The notes: generated by a model from the letters alone, not told the origin. A stretch of 16,228 nt of DNA from an uncultured Muribaculaceae bacterium (GCA_947178235.1 CAMWXQ010000008.1:1-16228), one strand, 5' to 3'; counted from the stretch's first letter, positions 1 through 6,975 are shown. A program made the numbers and translations.

Positions 1-399
1 TCGGCGGCAGTGATGCCCAAGGGGGTCATCTACCGAACCTCCTCACCCTCGGCGGCGCTCGTACCCGTGACCGTTGGCCCCGGCGGTGAACTCCTCTCCT
101 ACCCCGCCCCCACGGATCTGGGACAGGAGCCTCCCGTGCTCGACGGGGGGTGGATGCTCGACACCCGCGGCGGAATCTCACAGGACACGCGTTTCACACG
201 CTGGACCTATGCCGAGTATCGCGCCATGTCGTCGGCCCCAACCCCGGCCGAAATCCTCGCAGCCATCATCCCCTCGGTAACCGTCACCGAGATCGTCGTG
301 CTCCCCACCACCGCCGCATCCACCACCCCGGCCATGGCTGACTCGCTCATCCGCGCAGGGCTCCCGGGCTGCAAGGTGGCCCTCGCACCCGAAAACTGA
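1..399 (+). CDS. Protein of unknown function, 5' end outside window
   Basis: I do not recognise a function. The reading frame is open to the first base of the window, and the first possible in-window starts (GTG at 10, ATG at 13) are not obviously genuine, so the gene probably begins upstream. The visible part is about 132 residues, rich in proline, alanine and threonine, with no signal peptide, membrane segment or catalytic motif that I can see. Recognisable segments are ELLSYPAPTDL, a GGWMLDTRGG stretch, FTRWTYAEY, and a C-terminal LIRAGLPGCKV. Codon use (frequent ccc, ctc, gcc) matches the GC-rich genes around it, so it looks native. It ends 20 bases before the HD-domain gene on the same strand, which suggests co-transcription but does not reveal its job. 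Confidence 0.7.
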   Translation, partial: SAAVMPKGVIYRTSSPSAALVPVTVGPGGELLSYPAPTDLGQEPPVLDGGWMLDTRGGISQDTRFTRWTYAEYRAMSSAPTPAEILAAIIPSVTVTEIVVLPTTAASTTPAMADSLIRAGLPGCKVALAPEN

Positions 400-419
400 C
401 AACTATCCACACATCGACA

Positions 420-1025
420 ATGGCATCCAACGACAAAGAACGCTTCTGCGAGCTGCTCCGCTCGACAGGACGCGAGAATATAGACTATGTAATCGAGGAT
501 CTCGAAGCATACGGATTCTTCGAGGCACCCGCCTCGGTGCGCAACCACTACAACCACCCCGGCGGTCTGCTCCAACACTCCCTCAGCGTCTACGACGCCG
601 CCGTCATGCTCCGAGAGGGGCTCATCAAACAACGCCCCGACCTCGAAGAGAAACTGCCGATGAACTCGGTCATCATCGCATCGCTCCTCCATGACACTTG
701 CAAGGCAAACATCTACCGACTGGTCTCGCGCAAGCGCAAGAACGAGATTGGTATGTGGGAGGACGTTCAAGAGTACGAGGTCAACTACTCGCAGCTGCCG
801 ATGGGGCACGGCGAGAAGTCGGTCGTGATGCTCTTGCGCAGCGGCCTCGACCTCGAAGACGACGAGATACTGGCGATCCGCTGGCACATGGGCGCATGGT
901 GCGTGGACAACACTCAGATCGAGCAGGAACGCAGCTACCGCACCGCCGTGGCACAGAGCCCGCTCGTCCCGCTCATCCACTCAGCCGACACCATCTCATC
1001 GCAGCTCCTCGAAAGGGATGCATGA
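420..1025 (+). CDS. HD-domain phosphohydrolase
   Basis: A 201-residue soluble protein with a complete HD-domain ligand set. The first histidine is H53 in PGGLLQHSLSV, the signature pair is H91-D92 in SLLHDTCK, further histidines are H130 (MGHGEKS) and H156 (IRWHMG), and the last aspartate is D190 in HSADT. HD proteins of this type are metal-dependent phosphohydrolases acting on nucleotides or nucleic acids. The PGGLLQHS arrangement resembles the HD domain of YhaM-type 3'-5' exoribonucleases, but the OB-fold domain of YhaM is missing, so the substrate is open. There is no signal peptide or membrane segment, so it should act in the cytosol. It starts at an ATG 20 bases after the previous gene and ends 16 bases before the next one. 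Confidence 0.85.
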   Translation: MASNDKERFCELLRSTGRENIDYVIEDLEAYGFFEAPASVRNHYNHPGGLLQHSLSVYDAAVMLREGLIKQRPDLEEKLPMNSVIIASLLHDTCKANIYRLVSRKRKNEIGMWEDVQEYEVNYSQLPMGHGEKSVVMLLRSGLDLEDDEILAIRWHMGAWCVDNTQIEQERSYRTAVAQSPLVPLIHSADTISSQLLERDA

Positions 1026-1041
1026 AACAAAATTATAAGCA

Positions 1042-1413
1042 ATGGATAAAACGTTGTTAACCCGAGAGGAAAATTCTATTCGCAAGGCACTAATAAAACG
1101 AGCCAAAATTGGGAGCAATTATTCCTATACACAACTTACCGAAGAAGTCTGTCCTCAATTTGATATGGACGATCCATCAGACAGGGGGGAATTAGGGCAC
1201 GTATTAGGCAATATTTCTCGATTCGAAGTTGAACATGGGCGTCCAATGTTGTCCGCCATTGTGGTGAGACAAGATACAAGGATTCAAGGAGGCGGTTTCT
1301 TTGACTTAGCCGAAGAATTAGGATTAATGAAAGCAACCGACACGATCGAGGGTTTTGCCGTTGCAGAAAATAGACGTGTAAAACTCTATTGGAAATCTCA
1401 CTCGGACATCTGA
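1042..1413 (+). CDS. Small AT-rich protein of unknown function
   Basis: A 123-residue soluble protein that I cannot name. It begins with a charged helix-like segment (EENSIRKALIKRAK), followed by NYSYTQLTEEV, an acidic DMDDPSDRGELGHVLG segment, then GRPMLSAIVV and GGGFFDLAEELGLM, and ends in a basic KLYWKS stretch. The ...GRPMLSA...GGGFFDLA pattern looks like a conserved core of a small protein family, but I cannot attach a function to it. Base composition is clearly AT-richer than the genes on either side, with many aaa, att and tta codons, which suggests horizontal acquisition. It follows the HD gene by 16 bases and is closed by the perfect inverted repeat starting 12 bases after its stop. 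Confidence 0.75.
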   Translation: MDKTLLTREENSIRKALIKRAKIGSNYSYTQLTEEVCPQFDMDDPSDRGELGHVLGNISRFEVEHGRPMLSAIVVRQDTRIQGGGFFDLAEELGLMKATDTIEGFAVAENRRVKLYWKSHSDI

Positions 1414-1425
1414 TATCCAGACTCA

Positions 1426-1472
1426 TGAAATGTTAAGTGGGCACGTCTAAGACGTGCCCACTTAACATTTCA
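1426..1472. repeat. Perfect 23-bp inverted repeat, 1-nt centre
   Basis: The arms 1426-1448 and 1450-1472 are exact reverse complements around a single A at 1449. The core reads GTGGGCACGTCT / AGACGTGCCCAC, and the outer arm ends TGAAATGTTAA / TTAACATTTCA. It lies 12 bases after the stop of the AT-rich gene and just beyond the terminator-like hairpin of the minus-strand RNA, so it sits where convergent transcripts meet. As RNA it would form a very long hairpin. It may be a bidirectional terminator, or a remnant or target of a palindromic element. Confidence 0.85.
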
Positions 1473-1516
1473 AATAAAAGGACCCGACCGGGTCGCTGGT
1501 ACCACTTGGTCGGGTC
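1473..1516 (-). terminator. Rho-independent-type terminator of minus-strand RNA
   Basis: GACCCGACC (1481-1489) pairs perfectly with GGTCGGGTC (1508-1516), a 9-bp GC-rich stem. On the minus strand it is followed at once by CTTTTATT. On the plus strand the hairpin is followed by GAGGGGAGAG, with no T-run, so it works as a terminator only for leftward transcription. The loop contains TGGTACCA. This is the main evidence for the orientation of the RNA upstream. Confidence 0.6.
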
Positions 1517-1740
1517 GAGGGGAGAGTTAAAAGGGGACTCAGGACTTATCGGTCGTCCTGCCCCAAGGTCTTTACGGCTTAAAGACCTTTCTGGTAGCTG
1601 ACTGCGGGGAGACCCCCGTAATTCAGAATTGTCGCGGAATCACCTCCGCGCGGGAGGCTATCCACATAGTCCTGGGGACTTTGTCCGAAGACTACTTGTT
1701 TGAAAGCCTACGGGAGCGGGAGCCGCTCTTTCGTGCTTTC
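1473..1740 (-). ncRNA. Structured non-coding RNA (6S-like candidate)
   Basis: No plausible protein gene fits here, but the stretch is dense with stems. These are a 10-bp hairpin at 1565-1574/1580-1589, a 6-bp stem at 1633-1638/1645-1650, a 5-bp GC stem at 1605-1609/1614-1618, an enclosing stem CAGGACT/AGTCCTG at 1540-1546/1668-1674, and a 5'-end hairpin with GAAAGC/GCTTTC at 1702-1707/1735-1740. A terminator-type hairpin at 1473-1516 sets the strand to minus. The enclosing stem around GC-rich internal hairpins, and the length, make a Bacteroidales 6S-type RNA the first thing to test, but I do not recognise the sequence with certainty. I see none of the conserved motifs of RNase P RNA, tmRNA or SRP RNA. 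The 5' end is approximate, as no clean TAnnTTTG promoter was found upstream on the minus strand. Confidence 0.5.
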
Positions 1741-1827
1741 ATCTATACAAACATCGGCCGCCGCGAAAAGGTTTTGTTAATAAAAGCCAAGAATTACTGC
1801 ACAGGCCAAAATACGGCAAATAATCAC

Positions 1828-1835
1828 TATCTTTG
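1828..1835 (+). promoter_or_regulatory. Bacteroidetes -7 element for the GH43 gene
   Basis: TATCTTTG matches the Bacteroidetes -7 consensus TAnnTTTG exactly. It lies 24 bases before the ATG at 1860, giving an expected short leader of roughly 15-20 bases. No good TTTG -33 element is visible about 20 bases upstream. It also argues against the alternative TTG start at 1833, which falls inside this element. Confidence 0.6.
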
Positions 1836-1859
1836 CAGAACATAAATACCTTGATGCCC

Positions 1860-3533
1860 ATGAAACGCCTCACCCTTGCCATTATCGCACTGCTCTCCCT
1901 CATCGCCGCCCAGGCGACCACCTCGGCACGCTTCGGATACTTCGACTACCGAGGTGACGATGACTATTACCGCGAGAACCCCTTGACAGAACCCGGAGAC
2001 TACCACAACCCCGTCATCAGCGGATGGGCCTCCGACCCATCGGTGTGCAGGGTCGGCGACGACTACTGGCTCGTGACATCGACATTCGGATACTTTCCCG
2101 GTGTGCCCCTCTACCATTCGCGCGACCTCGTCTCGTGGGAACACGTGGGCAACATCCTCTCCCGTCCCTCGCAGCTCCCCTGGCTCAAAGGGCTCTCGAT
2201 TGACAAAGGTGGCATCTACGCTCCCGCCCTCAGCTACAATCCCGCCGACTCGACATTCTACATGATCACGACCTGCGTACTCAGCGGCAAGGATGGCGGC
2301 TCAGTCAACTTCTATGTCACTGCTAAAGACCCGATGGGCGAGTGGAGCGACCCCGTGCTGCTCCCCGACGTAGAGGGGATAGACCCCTCGTTCTTCTTCG
2401 ACGAGGACGGCAGGGCGTACATCGTACACAAGAGCGACGAGCACAGCCCCGTGAAGTGGAGCAACTACCGCGCACTCTCCATCATCGAGTTCGACCCTGC
2501 CACAGGGAAGACCGTCGGCAAGCCTGTCAAGTTCAAGGAGGAGGGTGTCGGTCCCGAAGAGCGCCTCGAACGCAACGAGGGCCCGCACATCTATAAGATC
2601 GACGGGAAATATTATCTCATAGCCGCCGAAGGGGGCACAAACTGGGTACACTCCGAGGTCTGCTACCGCGCCGACTCGGTATTCGGCCCCTACAGCCGAT
2701 GGAGCCGCAATCCCATGCTCACCCAGCGACTGCTGAAAACCAACCGCAAACTCCCCGTCACCTCGGCCGGCCACGCCGACCTCGTGCAGACCCCCGAGGG
2801 GGAGTGGTTTGCAGTATTCCTCGGCTGCCGCCCGTGGAACAACGGCGAGGACCATCTCGGGCGAGAGACATATATGATGCCTGTCAAGTGGAGTGCCGAC
2901 GGCTTCCCCTACATCACCCAGTGCCTCGACACTGTCTCGATCAAGCGCAACATCCCCGGGCGCGCCACCATGCAGGAGTCCAAACAGGCGGGCAACTTCC
3001 AATGGCGCGACGACTTCTCGGCCTCCGCACTCCGCCCCGAATGGATGGGCCTGTGGGGTGACCCATCGGTCTACGCGGAGACCGGCAAGGGGCTGACACT
3101 CTCGTGCGCCCCCGTGGATACGAAGTCGGGCAAGACCCCGGCCTATGTCGGACGCCGTATGCAGCACCATAAATTCACTGCCGAGACCGAGGTCGAACTC
3201 CGTCCCAAAGGTGAGGAATCCGCGGGGCTACTCATGGTCAAGAACGAACAGCGCCAGTACTATCTCGCCGTACAGAAAGGGCGTGTCGCCCTCTACCGCC
3301 TCGGCAAGAAGAAGGACAATACCCTACTGGCCTCAGCCCCCGTCGAAAAAGAGGGCAAGCCGATAGGTCTCAAAGTAGAATCAAAAGGGACGGCCTACGA
3401 CTTCTGGTTCAGACTGCCTGGCCACGACTGGCAGCTCCTCGCCGCCGACATCCCCGCCGAGCATATCGCCACCCAGCGCGGCGGCTTCACAGGCTCGACC
3501 ATAGGCCTCCACGCCACATCCATGCCGCTTTAA
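1860..3533 (+). CDS. Secreted glycoside hydrolase family 43 (beta-xylosidase/arabinofuranosidase type)
   Basis: A 557-residue exported glycosidase with an N-terminal five-bladed GH43 propeller and a C-terminal beta-sandwich. The ATG at 1860 gives MKRLTLAIIALLSLIAAQA, a clear signal peptide, so it acts in the periplasm or at the surface. The GH43 catalytic triad is readable: base D59 (WASDPSV), pKa modulator D175 (EGIDPSFFF) and general acid E240 (RNEGPHIYK). The inverting family mostly cleaves xylo- and arabino-oligosaccharides, but the exact substrate is not visible. The second domain (about 375-557) resembles the concanavalin-like module of GH43 xylosidases. It ends abruptly at GLHATSMPL, where relatives I know continue through an aromatic ADFDWF-like strand, so the last strand seems missing. 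No susC/susD neighbours are present. Its TAA overlaps the stop codon of the convergent channel gene. Confidence 0.88.
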   Translation: MKRLTLAIIALLSLIAAQATTSARFGYFDYRGDDDYYRENPLTEPGDYHNPVISGWASDPSVCRVGDDYWLVTSTFGYFPGVPLYHSRDLVSWEHVGNILSRPSQLPWLKGLSIDKGGIYAPALSYNPADSTFYMITTCVLSGKDGGSVNFYVTAKDPMGEWSDPVLLPDVEGIDPSFFFDEDGRAYIVHKSDEHSPVKWSNYRALSIIEFDPATGKTVGKPVKFKEEGVGPEERLERNEGPHIYKIDGKYYLIAAEGGTNWVHSEVCYRADSVFGPYSRWSRNPMLTQRLLKTNRKLPVTSAGHADLVQTPEGEWFAVFLGCRPWNNGEDHLGRETYMMPVKWSADGFPYITQCLDTVSIKRNIPGRATMQESKQAGNFQWRDDFSASALRPEWMGLWGDPSVYAETGKGLTLSCAPVDTKSGKTPAYVGRRMQHHKFTAETEVELRPKGEESAGLLMVKNEQRQYYLAVQKGRVALYRLGKKKDNTLLASAPVEKEGKPIGLKVESKGTAYDFWFRLPGHDWQLLAADIPAEHIATQRGGFTGSTIGLHATSMPL

Positions 3534-5260
3534 GCGCCGAGGTCGGGGTAGCCGTCATATCCGATGGCCTTCTGCTTCAACTCCGGGGCCACGGGCGGTA
3601 GCCCTGTCCCGAGTATAGCGAGACAGAGGCTCTCAGCTACGTCGCGCGCAAGCAGCAACCGCTTCTGAGACCATAACAAATGCTTCCACTCCACGCGCAT
3701 CACTATATGATTGGCATCCTCGCCAAACGAGAGCTTGCGCAGGAAGTGGTTAGCCGAGTGTGTGTTATGATATTCCTGGTGATCTATCGTGAGGTCCAAG
3801 TCACGGGCCAGTGCCTCGGTCAGTGTGTTGTAGAAGGTCTCGTACACGGCTCCGTCCTTCACGAACAGGTCGTCGCCAGAGGTCCGCTTGTCCCCCTTCT
3901 TGCCGCCTATATTCAGATGTACGTTTGTGGGATAGGGAGGTTCGAGCGCGCCGCTCGCGACAAGCACGGTCAGAGACCACGCACCCTCCCTCGACATCAG
4001 TCCCCGCAGGTCTGCGGCATACTCGGGGAGCCCCTCGACACTGTCCACAGAGCTGAAAGAGTAGAAGGTCTTGTACGGCGCCCTCACCCCCACCTCGCGG
4101 CTGATATAATTGAAGCCGCCGATATAGGCCAGATAGAAGCAGAAATGTGTGAGGCCCGGGTCAATCATATTGGACGGGGCCACGATGGTGATGCGTGAGC
4201 CGCGGTCGATACAACACCCATAGGGTCGGTTCTGGGGATAGTGTTCGATGGCCAAGCGGTCGGGGACATATTGCCCTTCTTCGAATGGTATGGCGGCGGC
4301 CAGATTGACAATTCTGAATCCCGGACCGTGGCTGACGGCATCACGGAGGTTGTCCGATTTCATGTCCAGGCGCACTTTGAGGTCATCCACACTCTTGAAC
4401 GGGGGGACAACCTGCAAACCCGTGGGGCGGTCGAGCTTGCGCTCGAAACCGTTGCGCAGCTTGGCCGCATCCTCGGCCACCTCCTCCTTGCGGTTGCGGT
4501 TCTCGATGGCGTCCGTGAATCCGGCACCGATGATGCCCGTGGGGACAGCCACTATAGCGATTCCGAGCAGTCCCACGATACAGGCTATGACGCGCCCTAT
4601 GACGGTCACGGGCGGGGTATCTGCGAATTGCCCGGGGTCTCCGATATACTGGGCGAATGCCCACATCACCGAGACAGCGCCGTTGTGGTACACGTCGGGC
4701 TGGGCGTCATGCTCGGCAAAGAACAGAACCAGGCTGAGGATGACTGTGATGACGACGAGGAACTGCATGGAGACTATCAGCTCGTGCCGCTTCTCGCGTA
4801 TGGCGTCGGAGAGGAGGTTGAACGACTTGGTATAGCGTCCGATGCGCAGTGTGCGTACAACCCTGGCCGTACGCAGAGCCTTGAAGGCCATCACCGGCAG
4901 GGGGAAGATCCATTGGAGATAGAAGGGGAAAGTGGAGATGACGTCGATGAACCCGTAGAAGGAGAAGCAGTAGCGCAGTCTCCCACGCCATCCGCTCCAC
5001 TTCGGGTTGATGAGCGGAGCCACCCATATACGCAGGCAGACCTCGACCGTGAAGAATATGAGTGTGCCGATGTCCACCCACAGGAGGACGCGGCGCAGCC
5101 GGGGGTCGAGGTCAAAGGTGGAGAGGAATATCTCCGTGGTGCTCATCAGAATCATTGCGATGATGAGCCAGTCCACTATGTTATGCCACTGGCGCGTGTG
5201 GAGATTGTCGTCGAGGGCGCGGGCGAGCTCCTGCCTGAACTGACTGACTGAATATGCCAT
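3530..5260 (-). CDS. Voltage-sensor (6TM) ion channel with non-canonical filter and long cytosolic domain
   Basis: A 576-residue inner-membrane protein with the layout of a bacterial voltage-gated cation channel. The membrane segments are S1 about 29-48, S2 59-80, S3 97-115, S4 123-142, S5 161-183, a pore helix near 194-203 and S6 220-245. S4 is textbook, with positive charges at K127, R130, R133, R136, R139 and R142, one every third residue. S6 ends in the hinge-like VPTGIIGAGF seen in Kv-type channels. The filter position reads AQYIGDPGQF (203-212) instead of TVGYGD, so potassium selectivity cannot be assumed. Residues about 250-576 form a cytosolic region that I do not recognise, without a visible RCK or cyclic-nucleotide motif. 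It is the last gene of the long minus-strand operon, 6 bases after the 58-residue gene, and its stop overlaps that of the GH43 gene. Confidence 0.8.
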   Translation of the reverse strand: MAYSVSQFRQELARALDDNLHTRQWHNIVDWLIIAMILMSTTEIFLSTFDLDPRLRRVLLWVDIGTLIFFTVEVCLRIWVAPLINPKWSGWRGRLRYCFSFYGFIDVISTFPFYLQWIFPLPVMAFKALRTARVVRTLRIGRYTKSFNLLSDAIREKRHELIVSMQFLVVITVILSLVLFFAEHDAQPDVYHNGAVSVMWAFAQYIGDPGQFADTPPVTVIGRVIACIVGLLGIAIVAVPTGIIGAGFTDAIENRNRKEEVAEDAAKLRNGFERKLDRPTGLQVVPPFKSVDDLKVRLDMKSDNLRDAVSHGPGFRIVNLAAAIPFEEGQYVPDRLAIEHYPQNRPYGCCIDRGSRITIVAPSNMIDPGLTHFCFYLAYIGGFNYISREVGVRAPYKTFYSFSSVDSVEGLPEYAADLRGLMSREGAWSLTVLVASGALEPPYPTNVHLNIGGKKGDKRTSGDDLFVKDGAVYETFYNTLTEALARDLDLTIDHQEYHNTHSANHFLRKLSFGEDANHIVMRVEWKHLLWSQKRLLLARDVAESLCLAILGTGLPPVAPELKQKAIGYDGYPDLGA

Positions 5261-5266
5261 TTACAT

Positions 5267-5443
5267 TTACTTGCGTCTTTTCTTCTTGGGCGACCCGAAG
5301 AGGGCCCCGATGACCATCGAGCCGACCTTGCGTTCGAGTCCCTGGCGCGTGGTGGGTATTCCCGTGGCGCGCGCTACCTTCTGCTTCACCTTGGTGATGC
5401 CGACGGCACGCTTCCAGGAGAATGAGAGTCCGGGAATCTTCAT
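5267..5443 (-). CDS. 58-residue basic protein of unknown function
   Basis: A short gene starting at the ATG at 5443 and reading MKIPGLSFSWKRAVGITKVK, followed by KVARATGIP, a G-rich moderately hydrophobic VGSMVIGALFG, and ending in the polybasic tail PKKKRRK. The ATG overlaps the TGA of the upstream double-TerB gene as ATGA, a standard arrangement for translational coupling, and the stop lies 6 bases before the channel start. Codon use matches its neighbours. The basic ends around a short apolar patch could suit membrane-surface or nucleic-acid binding. Function is unknown, but the coupling makes a real gene likely. Confidence 0.75.
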   Translation of the reverse strand: MKIPGLSFSWKRAVGITKVKQKVARATGIPTTRQGLERKVGSMVIGALFGSPKKKRRK

Positions 5444-6459
5444 TTCTTTATATATGCCTTATGAGCCATCAGAAGTCCGTTGATTATCCTATTGCCGTTG
5501 TCCCCAAGGTATTTCTGAGCGACTGGAAGAACCTGTAAACATGATTCGACCGACACCTCGTTCATGACAACGGCGCAAAACTTCTTCGGGTCACGTTTGA
5601 AGCCGGCAGCCTTATATTTCTCCACTCCGCCTTTCAAGGTCGACACCAGGGCAATCGCTGTGCCGCCCGCTATGGGACTGATGACCGTGACCGCCGTGAG
5701 GGCCGACAGAATCAAGTTATAGTCCACATCGCAGAGGAAATCAATGACATCTTCGATCATCTCCTTGTCACGCGTGACCTTGATGATTCTTTTTGTGCTG
5801 CGCTTCACGACTTCCCTCTCCTTGCCGCGGTTGGTGTTCGGACGATACTCTGTCCTGATCTCCTCATAGGTTTCCACAACTTTTCCGTCGGGTTTATCCT
5901 CTGAACTCACCAGACGTTTGACAATCGTGGTGGGGAATTTCTCATCAATCACCTTCTTGATGTCACCGGACATGAACATCGCGTTCAGACCTGCCTCAAA
6001 GGCCGGGAGATCCACACCGAATTTGGAGGCCTCGTTGAGAATCAGCTTGCGCTCCTCATCCGACAGATACCCATCGGCCAGAGCCATATCCACCATCGTT
6101 TTGAGCGTTGACGTCACGGCAGTAGGCTGGTTATACTTTTTCAAGGGTATTACGCCATCCTCGATCTCCTTCACACCGCGTTTCTCCTTCAACCGATCCA
6201 CATAAGCCTCGAAGCGGTAAATATCCACCCCTTTGGCCAAAGCCAATTCGCGAAGCATCGACCGCTCGGAACTTGTGAGGACCGCATCGGCCAAGGCCAT
6301 CTCGACAAGCTGAACGAGGTGTACACCAAACTCCTTATCGGGAATCAGATTGTCCTGCCACACAGGTTTCTCGACACCGGGGGTCGGTTTCTCCTGCTTG
6401 GTTGTCTGTGGAGCCGACGACGGCTCTTTGCTGCTGAATATTTTGTCAAATAATCCCAT
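5440..6459 (-). CDS. Double TerB-like domain protein
   Basis: A 339-residue protein. The start chosen is the ATG at 6459 (MGLFDKIFSS); the frame is open further upstream but would overlap the preceding small gene. After a P/T/K-rich linker (10-35) come two TerB-like helical repeats, about 43-90 (MALADAVLTSSE) and 115-163 (MALADGYLSDEE). Both have the acidic turn followed by a helix-starting glutamate that typifies tellurite-resistance TerB folds. A charged segment (185-235) with KRSTKRIIKV follows, then a hydrophobic stretch (248-276) containing SPIAGGTAIALVSTL that may insert in or lie on a membrane, then a helical tail. TerB-like domains are linked to stress-response and membrane-associated complexes. 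It is 23 bases downstream of the 48-residue gene and overlaps the next gene by 4 bases. Confidence 0.78.
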   Translation of the reverse strand: MGLFDKIFSSKEPSSAPQTTKQEKPTPGVEKPVWQDNLIPDKEFGVHLVQLVEMALADAVLTSSERSMLRELALAKGVDIYRFEAYVDRLKEKRGVKEIEDGVIPLKKYNQPTAVTSTLKTMVDMALADGYLSDEERKLILNEASKFGVDLPAFEAGLNAMFMSGDIKKVIDEKFPTTIVKRLVSSEDKPDGKVVETYEEIRTEYRPNTNRGKEREVVKRSTKRIIKVTRDKEMIEDVIDFLCDVDYNLILSALTAVTVISPIAGGTAIALVSTLKGGVEKYKAAGFKRDPKKFCAVVMNEVSVESCLQVLPVAQKYLGDNGNRIINGLLMAHKAYIKK

Positions 6460-6482
6460 AGGTTTTCTTACTCTCCTTCGAT

Positions 6483-6629
6483 TCAAAACATTCCGAGCGC
6501 ATACAGGATGAAGCAGGCGCCGAGGATGATCCATGTCAGACATCCTCCGCATCCACACCCTTTCCCGTCGCCGCCGAAGAGCCATTGCAGCCCGATGACG
6601 GCGAAGACACCTTTCCAGAAATCGCTCAT
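6483..6629 (-). CDS. 48-residue membrane peptide with a cysteine/glycine cluster
   Basis: A short gene from the ATG at 6629 to the TGA at 6483. It begins MSDFWKGVFAVIGLQWLFGG, then has a DGKGCGCGGC turn with four cysteines in all nearby, and then one clear hydrophobic helix (LTWIILGACFILYALGMF). The first segment is amphipathic or membrane-associated and the second looks like a transmembrane helix, so the Cys/Gly loop would lie between two membrane-contacting segments. The GCGCGGC cluster could bind metal or form disulphides, but that is inference. It lies within the minus-strand operon, 58 bases after the coiled-coil gene and 23 bases before the double-TerB gene. It is too short for many gene finders. 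Confidence 0.7.
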   Translation of the reverse strand: MSDFWKGVFAVIGLQWLFGGDGKGCGCGGCLTWIILGACFILYALGMF

Positions 6630-6687
6630 TCTTCCTTATTCTTTTCAGTTATTCTACATCGGGGTCGGGGATGAGAGCCGCCGCCGG

Positions 6688-6903
6688 TCACTTTTCATAT
6701 TTCAGACGCTCGCGCAGCCGGGCAATCTCTGCCATACGGTTTGCGATGTCGGCCTGCTTCATCCGAATCTGTCCGTCACAGTACTCCTTGTAGGCTTTCT
6801 CTTTACCCGTCTTACGGGCACGCCACAGCTTCACCTCCTCGCGCTTTGCGGCCACATATGCTTTCTTACGATCGATCTCGGCTTTGACAGACGCTTTGCT
6901 CAT
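6688..6903 (-). CDS. Small charged coiled-coil protein
   Basis: A 71-residue protein that is almost wholly Lys/Arg/Glu/Ala-rich helix (AEIDRKKAYVAAKREEVKL near the start, RMAEIARLRERLKYEK at the end). Heptad-like spacing of leucine, isoleucine and alanine in the C-terminal half suggests a coiled coil. There is no signal peptide or membrane segment and no catalytic motif. It lies between the duplicated-fold protein and the 48-residue membrane peptide in the same operon, after an 86-base spacer that carries a strong hairpin. It may act as a scaffold or adaptor in a complex made by the operon; I cannot assign a family. Confidence 0.72.
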   Translation of the reverse strand: MSKASVKAEIDRKKAYVAAKREEVKLWRARKTGKEKAYKEYCDGQIRMKQADIANRMAEIARLRERLKYEK

Positions 6904-6933
6904 ATCTATTCTTGTGGGTTAAGGGAACAATCG

Positions 6934-6975
6934 AGCATCCGGCCCGCACCTGTGTGGGATGTCGGACCGGATGCT
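6934..6975 (-). promoter_or_regulatory. Intergenic two-part hairpin inside the operon
   Basis: AGCATCCGG (6934-6942) pairs perfectly with CCGGATGCT (6967-6975). Inside, CCCGCAC (6943-6949) pairs with GTGTGGG (6952-6958) with one G-U pair. The element occupies most of the spacer between two genes of the operon. No strong T-run follows it on the minus strand, so a complete terminator is unlikely; an mRNA-stability or partial attenuation element fits better. Confidence 0.5.

Noticed and set aside
207..980. Long minus-strand open frame over the HD-domain gene
   Set aside because: It lies opposite two well-supported plus-strand genes, is rich in low-complexity V/D/H runs typical of an antisense frame in GC-rich coding DNA, and shows no family motif.
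1500..1740. RNase P RNA, tmRNA or SRP RNA in the gene-free stretch
   Set aside because: I looked on both strands for the conserved motifs of each (GAGGAAAGTCC, a tag-peptide frame with a CCA end, and the GGTCAGG...GGAAGG hairpin) and found none.
2301..3170. 289-codon minus-strand frame inside the GH43 gene
   Set aside because: The plus strand carries the GH43 catalytic triad through the same bases; the opposite frame has no recognisable features.
4241..5251. 336-codon plus-strand frame opposite the channel gene
   Set aside because: The minus frame encodes a coherent S1-S6 channel with a regular S4; the plus frame is an acidic, low-complexity shadow.
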